From contig JAMPIT010000350.1 in NCBI GenBank assembly GCA_026261815.1, positions 496,001 to 560,000 of the forward strand: a DNA stretch of 64,000 nt, written 5' to 3'. Below the pieces are notes generated by a model. It saw only the letters and a program-made list of their open reading frames with translations, had not been told where the DNA came from and did not search any database. Position numbers and translations under genes: made by a program. This stretch comes from Monarcha castaneiventris obscurior (Eukaryota > Chordata > Aves > Passeriformes > Monarchidae). How positions within the stretch are numbered: the stretch's first letter is position 1; every line of letters starts with the position of its first letter. Shown here in pieces: positions 36,651-49,222 of the stretch.

Positions 36651-39600
36651 TAATTTTGTAGCTAGCTGGACAGAGGTCAAACATTATTTTGGGTCACCTA
36701 TCCAGGCAGGCTGTTCCGGTAACTGAGATGGAGAAGAGGTGTTCCAGGTACAAAGGAGTATGGTGCGGGTAATGAATCTGACTTTCAGGTAGACACTGCT
36801 GGGGGAAAAAAAAAAAGTGAACAAACCATAATTTTCTCGTTTTCTCTAATTTTCACTTCCATCATATCATAAATAAAATTATCCAGGCTGCTTACTTATC
36901 TTTTAACATTTATTTGCACTCTTCTGACATACAACCCTCAGAGAGGTTTTTTATAAGACTCCATTTGTAGCTTTCATGGTAAAACTGGAAATGCTTACAT
37001 TGAAACAAAATTTATGGGTGGGCTGTACAGAACTAAAATAACCCCTTTATTTTCAAAAATTATTTAAGAACAATGCTGTTCACAGAAAGTGCCTTTTATT
37101 TCTCTGGATTTTAAGCAAAAGCAAGTCCTGATGGCTTCTTAGAGGTCTTTGATCTTTCTTTCATACATATGAAAAAGAGAAGTAAGATTAATTATTGCCA
37201 ATTTAACCTTCTAAAGCTTAAGCATTGCATTTTGCATTTATGACTCTACTTTTCACTGTGGAGCCTGTCAGCCTGAACTGTCTGCTATTTCCTATTCTAT
37301 GGCTTCCTCAAAATTTGGCCAGATGTGTGTATTGTTACAACAGTTGTCTATAGTTCAATATTTTTCCAAAAGCTGATGATGATTTTTTTCTCCTAACATA
37401 GAATGTGGGTAATATTGTGATTTGTATAAGGCACAGAACAGACTAGTACCAGAGCCAGAAACAGAACCTACCTAAGGTGAAACTTCACTTTTACACTTTC
37501 TGATCATCAGCTCATGCTTTGTCTTGCAGTCACTAATCTAGCAAGGCATTCAAGCCCAAGTGGTCTAAAATCCATTAGGTTGCTTGCTAGATGCTTGATT
37601 CTAATCACTGAAATTACTGGCGTAGGAAGAGACCTGAAATTACTAAAACTGAGGACCCACATTTTACTCACTTTCTAGGTATCTAAAATGTTTTTCTGGA
37701 AGAAACACTTGTGATTCCTGTGCAAAAGCGGGGAGGTGTCTCTGAAGTCCTGCACAGGGAGATGCTCTCTTCCCAATTAATTTCTTAATTTTTTCTAAAT
37801 TTAGACAGAATTTTCCTTGAGAAGCATTTAGTGGATTTACCCTTCTCTTTTTACCATGTGAGGATCACAAGCTCTTTAAGAATTTTTAGGGAAACAGAAC
37901 AAAGTCCAGGGCTGCTATTCATAACCGAAGTGCTTAACTGGGTCAAAGCCATAAAAGATAGTCAGTTGATAGAAATAAGAACTTTCTGGAGGTGTTTCTT
38001 AGATACAACAAAATCTTGGGAAAAATCCTTTGTGGATGAAACAATCAAACCAAGTAAAGGGGTTTGTACCCCTGCTCCTTGCTTAACATACCTAATATTC
38101 ATGCTATGCCTTACACACTTGTATCATAAACATCAAATAATTTATCATGTTGGTTTATATACAGGCTGTGTGCACCTCTTCACTGCACCTCTTCCCTTTG
38201 CTTTACCTCAGCCCATAGGAGCTCCAGCAGACGTTCAGAGAGGAGGCCAGGAATCATCCCAGGAAAGCAGTGCCATTGTTACAGCCCGCTCACAGGCCGT
38301 GCAGCCATTGCTTGTGCTTGCTGCAGCCTTTCTAAGTGTGGCATAAATGCTGACATCTATTGTAAATATCACACCAGCAGCATTGGTGCAGTTACAAATT
38401 CTCATCGTGCACATCTGCTGGAGCTGCTCTCTCCTGATGATCAGTGGTGAGAGGCAGATTTATAGAGGTGGAAGACCATTTTCAGAACCTTTTATGGTAG
38501 ATCAGCACTGTCTCTGGAACAATGCTTGCCTATCCTGGTTCCAGTTGATGTCAGAAGTGCTGATTATCACTCTCCTAAAGCATTAGGAGGATATTGTTCC
38601 ATGAGGCAAGTCAGTCCTGTGGTCAGGAGAGATGCTTTAGAATACCCAAATCCAGCCTCCTGCATTATCTGCATTACCATCCCGATAAAAGCTCACATCC
38701 TGTTTCTGCTGTATCACATGGGTGTTGTTAGTCCAGGTGTTACTGATACCTACTCCCACTTCCTGCTACAGCACCTGCAATCTCCTTGAGAGTCATAATG
38801 TTTGCTAAGAACTTCAGATACACCACCTTTAGGCAGAAAAATCAAGACCCTTTGGCACTTCCTGAAAAACTGGCTCACTGTTATCACCTAGTGTGTCATC
38901 AGACTTACCCTAATCTGCAACACTGCACAGTCAATTGCAGAGCAACTCACTCTAGTTAATACTAGCTTTGGATGTAGTTCCATTAGTTTTTGACTTTCAG
39001 GGAGAAAAATTCTGTCTGCCATTTATGTCTTCTGCAATAGCAGGTCTCTGACTTCATGACTTAGGAGGAGAAAACAGCTTTGTTTTGCCTGTCTTTAGTC
39101 CTGAATTTTTATTGCAGTTTGCCTGTGGGTTTTTTTCTGCCTGTGGGTCTTCACAGGGAGACAGCTTTGACTTGTTCTCTTATGAGCACTGTAAGATCTA
39201 AGCAGAAATGGAGATTTTTGGTTCTTGGCTCATCAGGTGGATCACTCTAAGGGAAGCCTCACAGGCACTGCCACATCTAGATAATGTGGAAAGTTGGGAA
39301 TTTGGCTTTGAGGTTGTCCTCAAGGATAATGTAGATGCACCCTGTAGGAAGTAATAGCTAATTTACCTGTGATTGGAGTCAGAAGTTGTGGTTTTATTGC
39401 TTGTTCTATTACATGGCTATGACTGGAGGCAAGTTACTTTTTCTCACTGTGTTAGATCCTCAGTCATGTAAGTTTTAGTTAAAATTACATCAAAGGAATA
39501 GTGTGAGTTTATGCTCTATGGCCATCCAGTTCCTCTCAGTTTATTTTCCTATCCCTTTTAGAATAATGTAAAAATAATTATTTGTAATACCATACCTGAA

Positions 39601-42600
39601 ATAATGCAAAACAATTCTGCATGAATTCGGAACCAAAATAATCTGGTTCTGAAACTTGAAAAGTTTCTGTATTGAAAGTGTTCTTGAAGATTAATAAGAA
39701 TAACAAGCATCCCTAGGGCAATAGTGTACTTCTCACTTTACTGTGCAGTGAAATTTCACAGCCCTTACCTGTCCTCACACATATCCAAGAAGTGAAGAAA
39801 GGAACTTCTGTTGTGTCTTTGTTCTTTATTGTTTCATTAAATGAGAACATAAAGTTTCTTCCCTCTTCTACATAGAATTTTTCACTTGTACTGAAATGAT
39901 CTGCTGTGATTTTTTGCCTGTTAGGGTGGGTGAAGTTCTGCACCAGCCTGCAAACTTTAATAACCTAGCACTCTTTCCGGAGGTGCCGGTGGAGTTGTCG
40001 GTGAATTGACTTCCCCAAGGCTGTTGAAGCTTGATTAGAAGTATTGCTCATGTAGCTGCCACAGGAGATCCCATGGCTTTGTAATTTGTATTTCAGAAAC
40101 CAGTGGATATTTTGGAAGTAGTATTCTCATCCTACTTTAAAGAAAAATTATGTGCTTAGTAGCACACCCTTCTCTTCAAAGCACTTTATTATCCAACATT
40201 TACCGTATCCTTAGCATACTTAAAGCATGCTAAGGTTTCATCCATGAGATCTCATGTTTTTCAAAAAGCAGTATAAACCCCCCAAACTCCAAATCCAATT
40301 CTTACTGTTCCATAGAAGATGCAGCGGAATCAGGCTAAGTGGGAAGAAAGGGAATGGAGAAACAAATCTGAGATGTGTAATTCAGTGATCCAGAGTAGAG
40401 ATCATAGCTGGCCACCTGCCTAGTTTTTAGCAAAACACAGAGTTTCAGAAGTATTCCCTTAAGGAATCTGTAGCAAAACAATTTCTAAAAGATCATGAAA
40501 TTAGTTGCAACTAAAAAGAATGTTCTTCTTTTTGACAAAATATTGTTTATAAATACATATGTCTGATCATAGAGACACTGCAATCACATCATCACATTTC
40601 TATCTTCAGGCATTTGTTAATTTTTGTCCTTTATTATCACTTCGTAATTCAGAATTTTCCCCATTTAAATAAAACACTCTCAGTCTATTTCACAGATCTT
40701 ATACTACTTGTCCCTTCCTCTTTCCTTTTTTCTGCCAATCTTAAGCAGAATTGACCCTCTCTCCCAATCTTTATTTTTCCCACAAGTAATCAAGAACAAG
40801 CTAAGAACAAGTTTACTGACTTCTTTTTTTGTCAGTGCTTTATTTGAAATTGTATTTTTGTCAGTGCTGTATTTGAAATTGTTTTCAAAAATACTCTTTT
40901 ATACCAGAGTTTTGACTCAATACCTATTTGATTAAAGCATGAACCTGTAGAAATGTAGTTGTCAAGATGTTCAAATAACACTTGTGAATTATATTAGTAC
41001 AGACCTTAACAACACAATTCTGTTTTCCCTTGTTTGTCATTACTTTGCCATCTGGGAGCTCATTTCAGTGGTTCAAATGAAAAATCCTGTAGTGCCTATA
41101 TCAAATCCTGTATTCCAAAGTACACATACTGCAAACAAAAATCCAAGTTTCTGTGCTGAGCAATTTAAGTTCCTTACAGAATGACTGCAAACTGTGGGCA
41201 CTTACTCCCTCTGCAGTCAAGAGCCTAATCGTAGTCACTCAAAAACTTACATTCAAAAATCAAAAGGGATAGAGAGTTGAGATTTCTTTAATTCCATCCG
41301 TATAGCAAAGACCTTATATGTTCATATCTTTAAGCAGGAGACAGTCAGTAGGACATAAATAAATGTGTGTTTCTGAGTTGAGGCCTAGCCTGCGTGTTAT
41401 ATGTGGATATTCAGACATAAAGAACGTGTCCTCAGATGATGATTTAGTAACTGATTTGTAGAGTAGCATTAGTGTAATTTTTGGCTGAGTTTCACCTCCC
41501 AGAAAAGAGTAGGTTTATTTGAAGAAATTAAAGACAAGAAGATATACAGATTGTCACCACTTTTAAATAGGCAGCTTTGAGAAATAGCACTATCATTAAG
41601 AAGACATCTGAACAGAATCAATGTCTCAGAAGAAATAGTAACTTGATCTAATCCCTAAGCAATTGTCTGCAATCCCAGTTGCAATACATCTCCTTTTTTC
41701 ACATATTCTACTTTGAAAGGGTTGATAGATTTGTTCTTTTTCTTTTTTTCTCTGTTTCCTGGCTATAGATGATAAACTATACTTTTCCTGTGTGAAGTAT
41801 TCACAGCTTTATCCTACTGTCCTTAAGAAGTCTTCCATATTAGTTACAGCCATAAAAATACCAAAAGAATAAGGAAAAATATAAACAAAAGAGCAGAGGT
41901 TATAAAAGAGATCAGGCTCAGCTGATACTTGCTGCCAACTTTTCTCAAAGCAGATGTTCTTCTTCTGACATTCATCTGTTTTTAGTCTGGAGTTCTGTAT
42001 CTGCTTTGACACACATTTCCTAGCTCATGATTTGCAAAGCTCCAGTATATTTTCTCTAGATACATTTTTGCACTCTTTCTTACCTTAAAGCTCTTTGTGC
42101 TCTTCTAAAAAGCAGTGAACTATGAAAAAAAAATTAGTTGAAAACAATGGAAAAAAAAAGAGACTATAAAGACTAAGTGAAGACGACTCGGGAGAAGCAA
42201 TCATAAGTTCTAATAATATCTTCAAAGTAATATTATAAGTGATGAGAGGACAGCTTTTTCTTAATTCATTACTGACTTTCCACAGAAACATAATTTCTTG
42301 GAAGCCTGTTTATTCTGTGGAACATGCCCTTGCATGACAAAGTGTTTTATTTCTTGATTTATTATTGAGTGACATATTTGCTCTCTCTCAAAACATTGAG
42401 CTATAGAAATGTGGATCCATTATTTATATGATATATCCCAGAATCTGACTTATTCTATGTACTGTGCTGTTAAAAACATGTTTTTATCAAAGAATTAGCT
42501 GAACTTCATAGAATGGCCAAAACCATCAGTAACATGATATTGCCCCTATTGTTCTGCAACTTAACATCATGCTAGATGAAGCAATTCCTCCTTTTGTTTA

Positions 42601-43394
42601 TTCTGGACCTTGTGACTTGTTTTATTTGATACCCACAAGTTCTCATACTGAAATAAACAGGGAAAATTGTTCTATACTAACATTTTGGATTTTGTTTTAA
42701 GTTACTTTTTTTCACCTCGAAAATACTATTAGGAAACTATGATATCATTTGGCACTTAGAAGTAACAACTAACAATTGAAAGGTGCCATGATCTATGAGA
42801 TATTGGATCCTGATATGCTCCACAACACCACAGCAAATGTCTAGACTCAGCCCTCTGCCACATTGGACTCCTTTCATAAGCAGGAACTGTGTGAAGATGC
42901 AGTCTACAAGAAGCTACAGAATGGAAATAGATAGGTAGGCTAATGCTGGGTTATGTACTGAGGTCACCATCATCAGTAGCTCGTGTTTTCAGAAATTTCA
43001 GGTGCTGCTGCTATGTCAGTGTAACAGTTTGCAGTGATCACAATACAGATCTTTTATTCTGTGCCTCCTGAACCTGCAGCATCTGGCCCTACACAGTCCT
43101 TGCCTTTCTCCTGCAAGCCAGAACAGATGTAACTTGAAGTGTCTCCCTTCTCTAGTAGAAGAAGAAGCAGAGCTTTGAAACTCTCTGTGTTTTCACATCC
43201 TTTTCTCTGTCCTTTGGAACACCTGCTTCTTCTCAGAGAAGACTGGAGAATTCAGTAGAGAATCTGTATGTCCTGAAAGAGGAACAGGATGACAAAATGT
43301 GGTCCTGTAAGACAGAAGAGGTGAACACAGGGTAGATCTCTGGCCTTTGAGAACTGGTCTGCTTTGTAGCGCCCACTGTCAGAAGTTATTTTTT
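36651..43394. other. Non-coding stretch, one long unexplained open frame
   Basis: This is mostly AT-rich and featureless. It includes the 171-codon plus-strand frame at 37831-38346, the longest frame in the window outside the CpG island and the GGAT array. Its sequence (starting MDLPFSFYHVRITSSL) resembles nothing I recognise. A 29-bp near-perfect tandem duplication lies at 40826-40883. No splice-supported exon chain was seen. Confidence 0.55.
40826..40883. repeat. 29-bp near-perfect tandem duplication
   Basis: Two copies carry TTTTTGTCAGTGCT followed by TATTTGAAATTGT. They differ at about two positions. Confidence 0.85.
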
Positions 43395-43905
43395 AATCAC
43401 AGAGTCAATCATAAAATACCAGGTTAGAAGGGACCTCAAGGATTACCTGGTCCAACCTTTCTTGGCAAAAGCATGGCCTAGACAAGATGGCCCGGAACCC
43501 TGTCCAGCCAAATCATAAAATTGTCCAGTGTTGTGTAATCCACCACTTCCCTGGAAATATTATTCCATAACTCATTTTTCTCACTGTGAAAAATGTTCCT
43601 CTTGTGTCCAATTGGGATCTCCCCAGGAGTAACTTGTACCCATTACCTCTTACCTTTTCCATGCGACTCCTTGTAAAAAGGCAGTCTCCATTTTCTTTGT
43701 AGCCACCCTCTAAATACTGGAACATGATGATAAAGTCTCCCCTAAGCCTTCCTTTCTCAAGGCTGGACAAGCCCAGTTCTCTCAGTCTTTCCTCATATGG
43801 CAGGTTTCCCAGTCCTTTGATCATCTTTGTGGCCCTTCTCCAGCCTGTTCATATCTTTTTGTGCATAGTGGGGACCAAAACTGAACACAGTATTTTAGAA
43901 GACAT
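43395..43905 (-). mobile_element. CR1 LINE 3' fragment with relic ORF2 end (minus strand)
   Basis: Read on the plus strand it starts with AATCACAGAGTCAATCATA-like terminal repeats and GAAGGGACCTCAAGG. It continues through the whole CR1 3' region to TCATCTTTGTGGCCCTTCTCC and a final ACTGAACACAGTA. On the minus strand an open frame (43824 down to 43513, 103 codons) gives the familiar end of CR1 ORF2: LRELGLSSLEKGRLRGDF, YLEGGYKENGDCLFTRS and GNGYKLLLGR. Later residues have decayed. The element is about 510 bp, 5'-truncated, so it is not mobile. Confidence 0.93.
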
Positions 43906-46900
43906 CCTGTATCTTCCATGGCACAAAAGTGACTGTTCTGGAATGGCACTGTTTCTCGAAAGATTGTAGTAAGAATAAAACACTTACGACTTCATGATAC
44001 GCATTTGGTACCGGTATCAGTGAAAGGTTCAGAAAGTATCACTCATCACTACTACAGGAAAAACACATGTTTTTTATGATGAAAGAATTTCTGAGAATTG
44101 TTTTCTCTTATTTCCTATTGATTTTTGCTGTATTTGCTCACTTAAAGTGAATAAAACTTGTTATTTCATCAGCTTCTGTATGTCTGTCCCCAGTATAGGA
44201 TTTGTTCAGATAAGGAAGAGTAAATCATTCACATCAGCTGTAAGTGCCTGCTCTGTACAGCTACACTGTACTCACATTCTGGTAAACTGCAGCTACACTG
44301 ACTTCTCCAACCCTGGTGAGGCACTGGGCTTCCTACAGAGGCATCTTTTGTGCCAAAAAAGTTGTGCCAGCATTCAAATCTCCTTACAGAGTCTAATGGA
44401 AGAACCTGTTTGCCCTTCCCTTTCACATGCTGGAAAGTGTTTGCAACGTGCCAACAACCTAAATTCAGTAAGTCACATAAGGCTATGCCCAGTCTTACTT
44501 CACTCTGTGACCTGAGTTACAGCCATTGCCCAAGAGCAGCACTTCCTTGCAGTGTCTCCTTCTGTAGGAGGAAGAAAGGAGACTGATATCAAGAGCTTTG
44601 GCTTCCCCTCTGGAGCACTCAGTGAGGGGCTGGTGGGAGAATATGCAAATTTGCTTACGAACTTGGCATTACGAACACCAGGTGCTGATTTTAATAGCTG
44701 TGTCATCTTCTGAACTTAAAGGTGATGGGAAACAGTTTGCTGATACTACATTTTCAGGCTACGTGCAGGCTGCCATCAGTGCTGTCATGCTGAGTAGCAG
44801 GCACTTCTGTCAAGTGCTATCTGGAGATATTCTGGTTGGAGAAGGAAAATCTATGTTGCTGGGCATTTGTGAGGCAATTATTCCCGTGATTTATCCAACC
44901 TACATGAGCAGCGTCGATGAACAAGCACCTGACTGGGATAAGGGAACGGCTAGAATAATCAATTTTATATGTGTGCTCTTTGTTTCCCTTCCTATCTCTA
45001 CTGGGTAAATATACATAAGTAATTGAAAAATAAAGAATAATGATTATTTCCTTTTATGCCTCTTCATCAGCCACAGAAAAAAGAAAGAACAAACACTAGC
45101 AAGGAGGCAATGATGGGACATCTGATATCTCTGAGACTCATATATCTAAGGGACAAGGGGGGATCTTACTACCTCCCAATAAATGTACAGGACAACTGTT
45201 CATTGTTCATTCAGAGAGCCCAGCCTGTTTCCTAGTGCCCTGTATCACAAAGCTGTATGCTGTACCTGGTGGAAGATCTAATTACTCAAAGACTCGGTGC
45301 TTGATGGTGCTAGAATTTTGGCCAATTGAAAACAAGAGGCTTTTGTTCTGTAAACCTGCTTGAATAGTGAAGTGTCCAGTACTGTTCATGCTATTTGTGC
45401 TGCCAGGAAAAAACTTGAGCCAGCAGTGGGTTCAGGATATACTTGATGACAGGTGTGGCTTGAAGAACCCTCAGAACACCACTACTATCCGGATGTATCA
45501 AATGCTAGTCATTTGAGGCATTGTTGTGTGGTTTCAAATACATTTATTTCCTTGACTCCTCGTGTTGATAGGAGTGTGCAGACACAGGCCAAAACCCATT
45601 CCATAGAGAGTTTAGCTTCATTAAAACTGTCTTTTCCTGAGGATGGCCCACACATCACTTTAAGAATGAAAGCCAGTGGAAAACACTAAATCACTGGAGA
45701 TCTCTAGCACAGAGACAGTCAGTGGGCAGAGTGGCAGGTGAACACAGATGATAATGCATTGAAATGTGCATTAAGATGATAATCTGCAATTAAGGGGTTT
45801 GCTGTGGTATTTATGGAAATGCACAGAGATTTACAGATTAGTGCTACATTTTCATACAAGATTTACAGCAGAGCAACCTTGAAAAGTATAGGACCTTGCA
45901 CAGTGTTACAGCCACTCAAAGAAAGAATTACAAATAGCAAGTGCGATAATAAAGACCCTGTCTTTTGCAACATAAAATGAGAGGTTCTGATGTTTTAAGA
46001 ACCTCTTAGAATCCTTAGTGCTGTAAATATGTTCGTGTATGTTATTGGTACTATGATATACTGCAACTTTTTCACACTGTTAAAAGCTTATCTTTCAGCC
46101 AACTGTGGAAAAGTTACTTAATTGCCAGCAGTTTGGGCTGTACCAACACGCTGTGTGGATTAGCTCTGTACATCTGCACTTCCTTCAGCTGTGCTTATTC
46201 AGCCTGGCCAAAGCTCAGTGCAGCCTGGCTCAGATCACACGAAACTTTTGTGGGGGTTTTGACTCCTTTGCTGAAGAACAGTTGCCTGCAAGTCGTGCTC
46301 AGTGGAATGCCCTTCATCCTTCTGTCCCAAGCCACAGCCTGTGCAGGCTCCCTGGGGCCCTGCCTGCGTGGACTGATGATGCTCCTGAGGTGCTGGTTAG
46401 TGAGCACTTGCTGCCTTTGGCTTGGGCTGTCTGGCGGGGCAGTGATCCACTCTGAGTCAAGGAGCAGATAGTGCCTGCCAGCCTTGGGAAAGGCAGGGTG
46501 CAGCATATCATGGGCTGCTTGGTTCCTTCTGCCTGACACCTAGGGAGCAGCATGTCACACCACTTCGAAATGGACCAAAACAGTGTCAATAATTGTACTA
46601 CTTACTGCATCTTTAATCCTTTGAAAATCATGTTAATGCTGTATGTGTCTTGCCATTTTGATATTCACAGCTTTCATGTGCCTCTTCCTCAGCATACACA
46701 CTTCGAAAACAGAAATTTGTGTTGGAAGACTGTATAGAAGGAGGAGAGTATAAGCTTTACATTTTGGGAACTGGTAATCTCTCTGTTTTAAAAGGCTTTG
46801 ATAGCTACCTTTTAATTAAGGATGCGCCAACAGCAATTTTCATCCCTATTTCACAAGAAATATAGTTATGTTCAAAGCTGTATTTTACAGTCATGGTATG

Positions 46901-47540
46901 GTTCCCCCAACTGCTTTTTTAGAGCTAGGGTCTTTCTCTTCATGCTGAAACCATGCAGAAACTTACGTTGAAATAGAAGGTACTGTGGATATGATTCACA
47001 TTTGTCTGTTATGTCCATTTCATCTTCATCTTTTGTGAATAGTATTTTATATTTCCAATAAGTGATTTAACTTAACCACTGGTTTCCACAGAAGCTCACA
47101 GTTAAACTTTAAAGGTTATTTACTTCCCTTTAATTATAAAAATACACCAGGTTAGTTTGTAATTAAAGATAATGATAATGTTGTTTGATACCTTGTGGGA
47201 AGAAGTTTAAATATTTCATGACCAAGGAGTTCTAGAAAGGAGGGCAGCAAAAACAGCCGAAGGTTCTTTTTTCCCCTCTGTCTTCTGGAATGTAGAGCAA
47301 AGACAACAACCCCCAGCAAATCTGGCATGTAAAGAAAATGCAGCAAGTTGGTAAATGTTGAAGACTCCCTGGATGTAAGAGAAGAGAGGTAACACTGAAA
47401 ACCACACAGATGAACTCACACGGATCTTGAGACCCACCTCCAAGAGGTCACCACACCACTCCCTGCTGGCTGCTTGTGTTCTCCCAATGGAGACAGCAGG
47501 AACAGTGCATCAGGGGCTTCTCTCCAGATCTACCTCTTAG
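43906..47540. other. Non-coding stretch between CR1 fragments
   Basis: The largest frame is the plus-strand 136-codon frame 44598-45008, with a hydrophobic end (ICVLFVSLPI) and no recognised domain. The region 46105-46590 is moderately GC-rich with overlapping frames on both strands and is likewise unassigned. No exon with splice support was seen. Confidence 0.55.
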
Positions 47541-47795
47541 AAGCACAGAAGCATAGAATATCCTGAGTTGGAAGGCACCCACAAGGATCATTGAGACCAG
47601 CTCCTGGCCCTGTACAGGACAGTCCAAGAGACCACCATGTGCATGAGGACATTGTACAAGCACTTCTTGAGCTCTGTCAGGCTTCGTGCTGTGATCACTT
47701 CCCTGGGAAGCCTGTGCCAGTGCCCAGCCACCCTCTGGGTGAAGAACCTTTTCCTAATATGCGGCCTAAACCTCTCCTGACACAACTTCTTTCAC
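47541..47795 (-). mobile_element. CR1 LINE 3' fragment (minus strand)
   Basis: Plus-strand text in order: AGCATAGAATATCCTGAG, TTGGAAGGCACCCACAAGG, a CTCCTGGCCCTGTACAGGAC block and ATGTGCATGAG. These are followed by CACTTCTTGAGCTCTGTCAG, CTGGGTGAAGAACCTTTTCC and CTAAACCTCTCCTGACACAA. This is the antisense 3' end of a younger-looking CR1 subfamily than the one at 43.4 kb. Truncated at its 5' end. Confidence 0.93.
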
Positions 47796-49157
47796 TTGAT
47801 TTAAGCTGTGCATAAAAAGGGGTTATCAAAATGCTAGACTCGGCACAAAAGTGGCAGAGACTTTGTTGTAGATCCCCCTTGAAGGACTCTTCTCTCAAAG
47901 AAGTGGGACAGAGAGTTGGAGCTCCTGGGTTGGTTAAGTCACCACAACAATGTACACTAGAAGTTCTTTGTCAGCAGCAGAATGGGGCACTGGTAAATGA
48001 CATCTTTCCATCCTCATGATTAAACACAATATCTACTATAGACAAATGCGTATATGTGAAATAAATTGGAGTTTTGTCGAGCCTGAATATCTCTTGAAAA
48101 TATTGTTTTATATCTGGTATTCAGGCATAGTGAAATTTTCCTGCATCTGTGCTAATTGTGTCGATAAAAGAGGAGAAACAGTGAGAGTCAGGGCCACTCT
48201 TTCACAACTAATGATCACTATTTGAAAATTCAATATACCCTCCTACCATTTAAATAAAAAACGTACCTCGGACATTCCTGTTGTTTCAAACTATGAATGC
48301 TCAGCAATATACTTACTTGATGTACCTCTGGAAGTTTTAAATTCCAGCCCATAAAACATTTTATGGGGGATGAGTTTCCTTCCCTACCTAGTTAGAGGAG
48401 GATAAATCTGAACTGGTATTTTTTAGTTTGCTGCTATTTCATCTCTTTCATGCATTATATGTGTATATATTAGTAATAATCTGATGTGAGAGTTAATCCA
48501 CCTCAAAGGAGTTCTTTTTACATGTGAAGTATGCTGATATATGTGAGAGACAACACAAGAATGAAAGAAAAGGAGGTCCTTAACTAAAAAGAATGGATGT
48601 AAATCAGTCTGTTCTGGCTGTGTGGGTTAAATGTCACTTGTTGAACTTTTGGGGTAGACTGAAGACTGGATAACTTTCACTGAGTTTGGAAGACTTGATA
48701 ATTTATTTTCTAAAAATTTTGTAAAATAACGTTTTGTGAAATATTGAGACTTTAAAAACTGTGTTACAGTATTATCTACAGCTCTTTTAGAAGGCAATAA
48801 ACTTTACAGCTGAGATCACATTAGTATTTGTAATATTGTCTGGCTTTATTTTTAAACATTTTTGATGGATGTGGCTGGTCCTTTGTGAATGCATTCAGGC
48901 AGGGGAAGTGGGTCTATTAGTTGTAACTACCTACATTCCTAGAATTTCCTGAATGCAAGGGACAAGAAAGGTACAATTGCATGCTGATTCTACAGAGATT
49001 GAAGAGGGCAAAGGAACTTAAATAACACTTTCTCTGAAAAGGCCAAAGCCTCCTTGATGTGGCCTTGCCACAGCAGAACCAGCTAGAAAGGTTTTGGGTA
49101 TTCCTATGAAGCTACTACATAGCTCTGCTGTCCTCAGTACAGGAAAACTTCACCCTA

Positions 49158-49177
49158 AGTAGTAACAAGTTACTACT
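49158..49177. repeat. Perfect hairpin, 9-bp arms
   Basis: AGTAGTAAC (49158-49166) is followed after AA by its exact reverse complement GTTACTACT (49169-49177). Confidence 0.9.
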
Positions 49178-49198
49178 GTTGTAAATGGAATCAACCCG

Positions 49199-49222
49199 TT
49201 TTGTAAAAGTCCTTTTACAAAA
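49199..49222. repeat. Perfect hairpin, 11-bp arms
   Basis: TTTTGTAAAAG (49199-49209) is followed after TC by its exact reverse complement CTTTTACAAAA (49212-49222). It lies 21 bases from the hairpin at 49158-49177. Confidence 0.9.

Noticed and set aside
43513..43824. 103-codon minus-strand frame as a possible gene
   Set aside because: It is the tail of CR1 ORF2 in a truncated retroposon, not a host gene.
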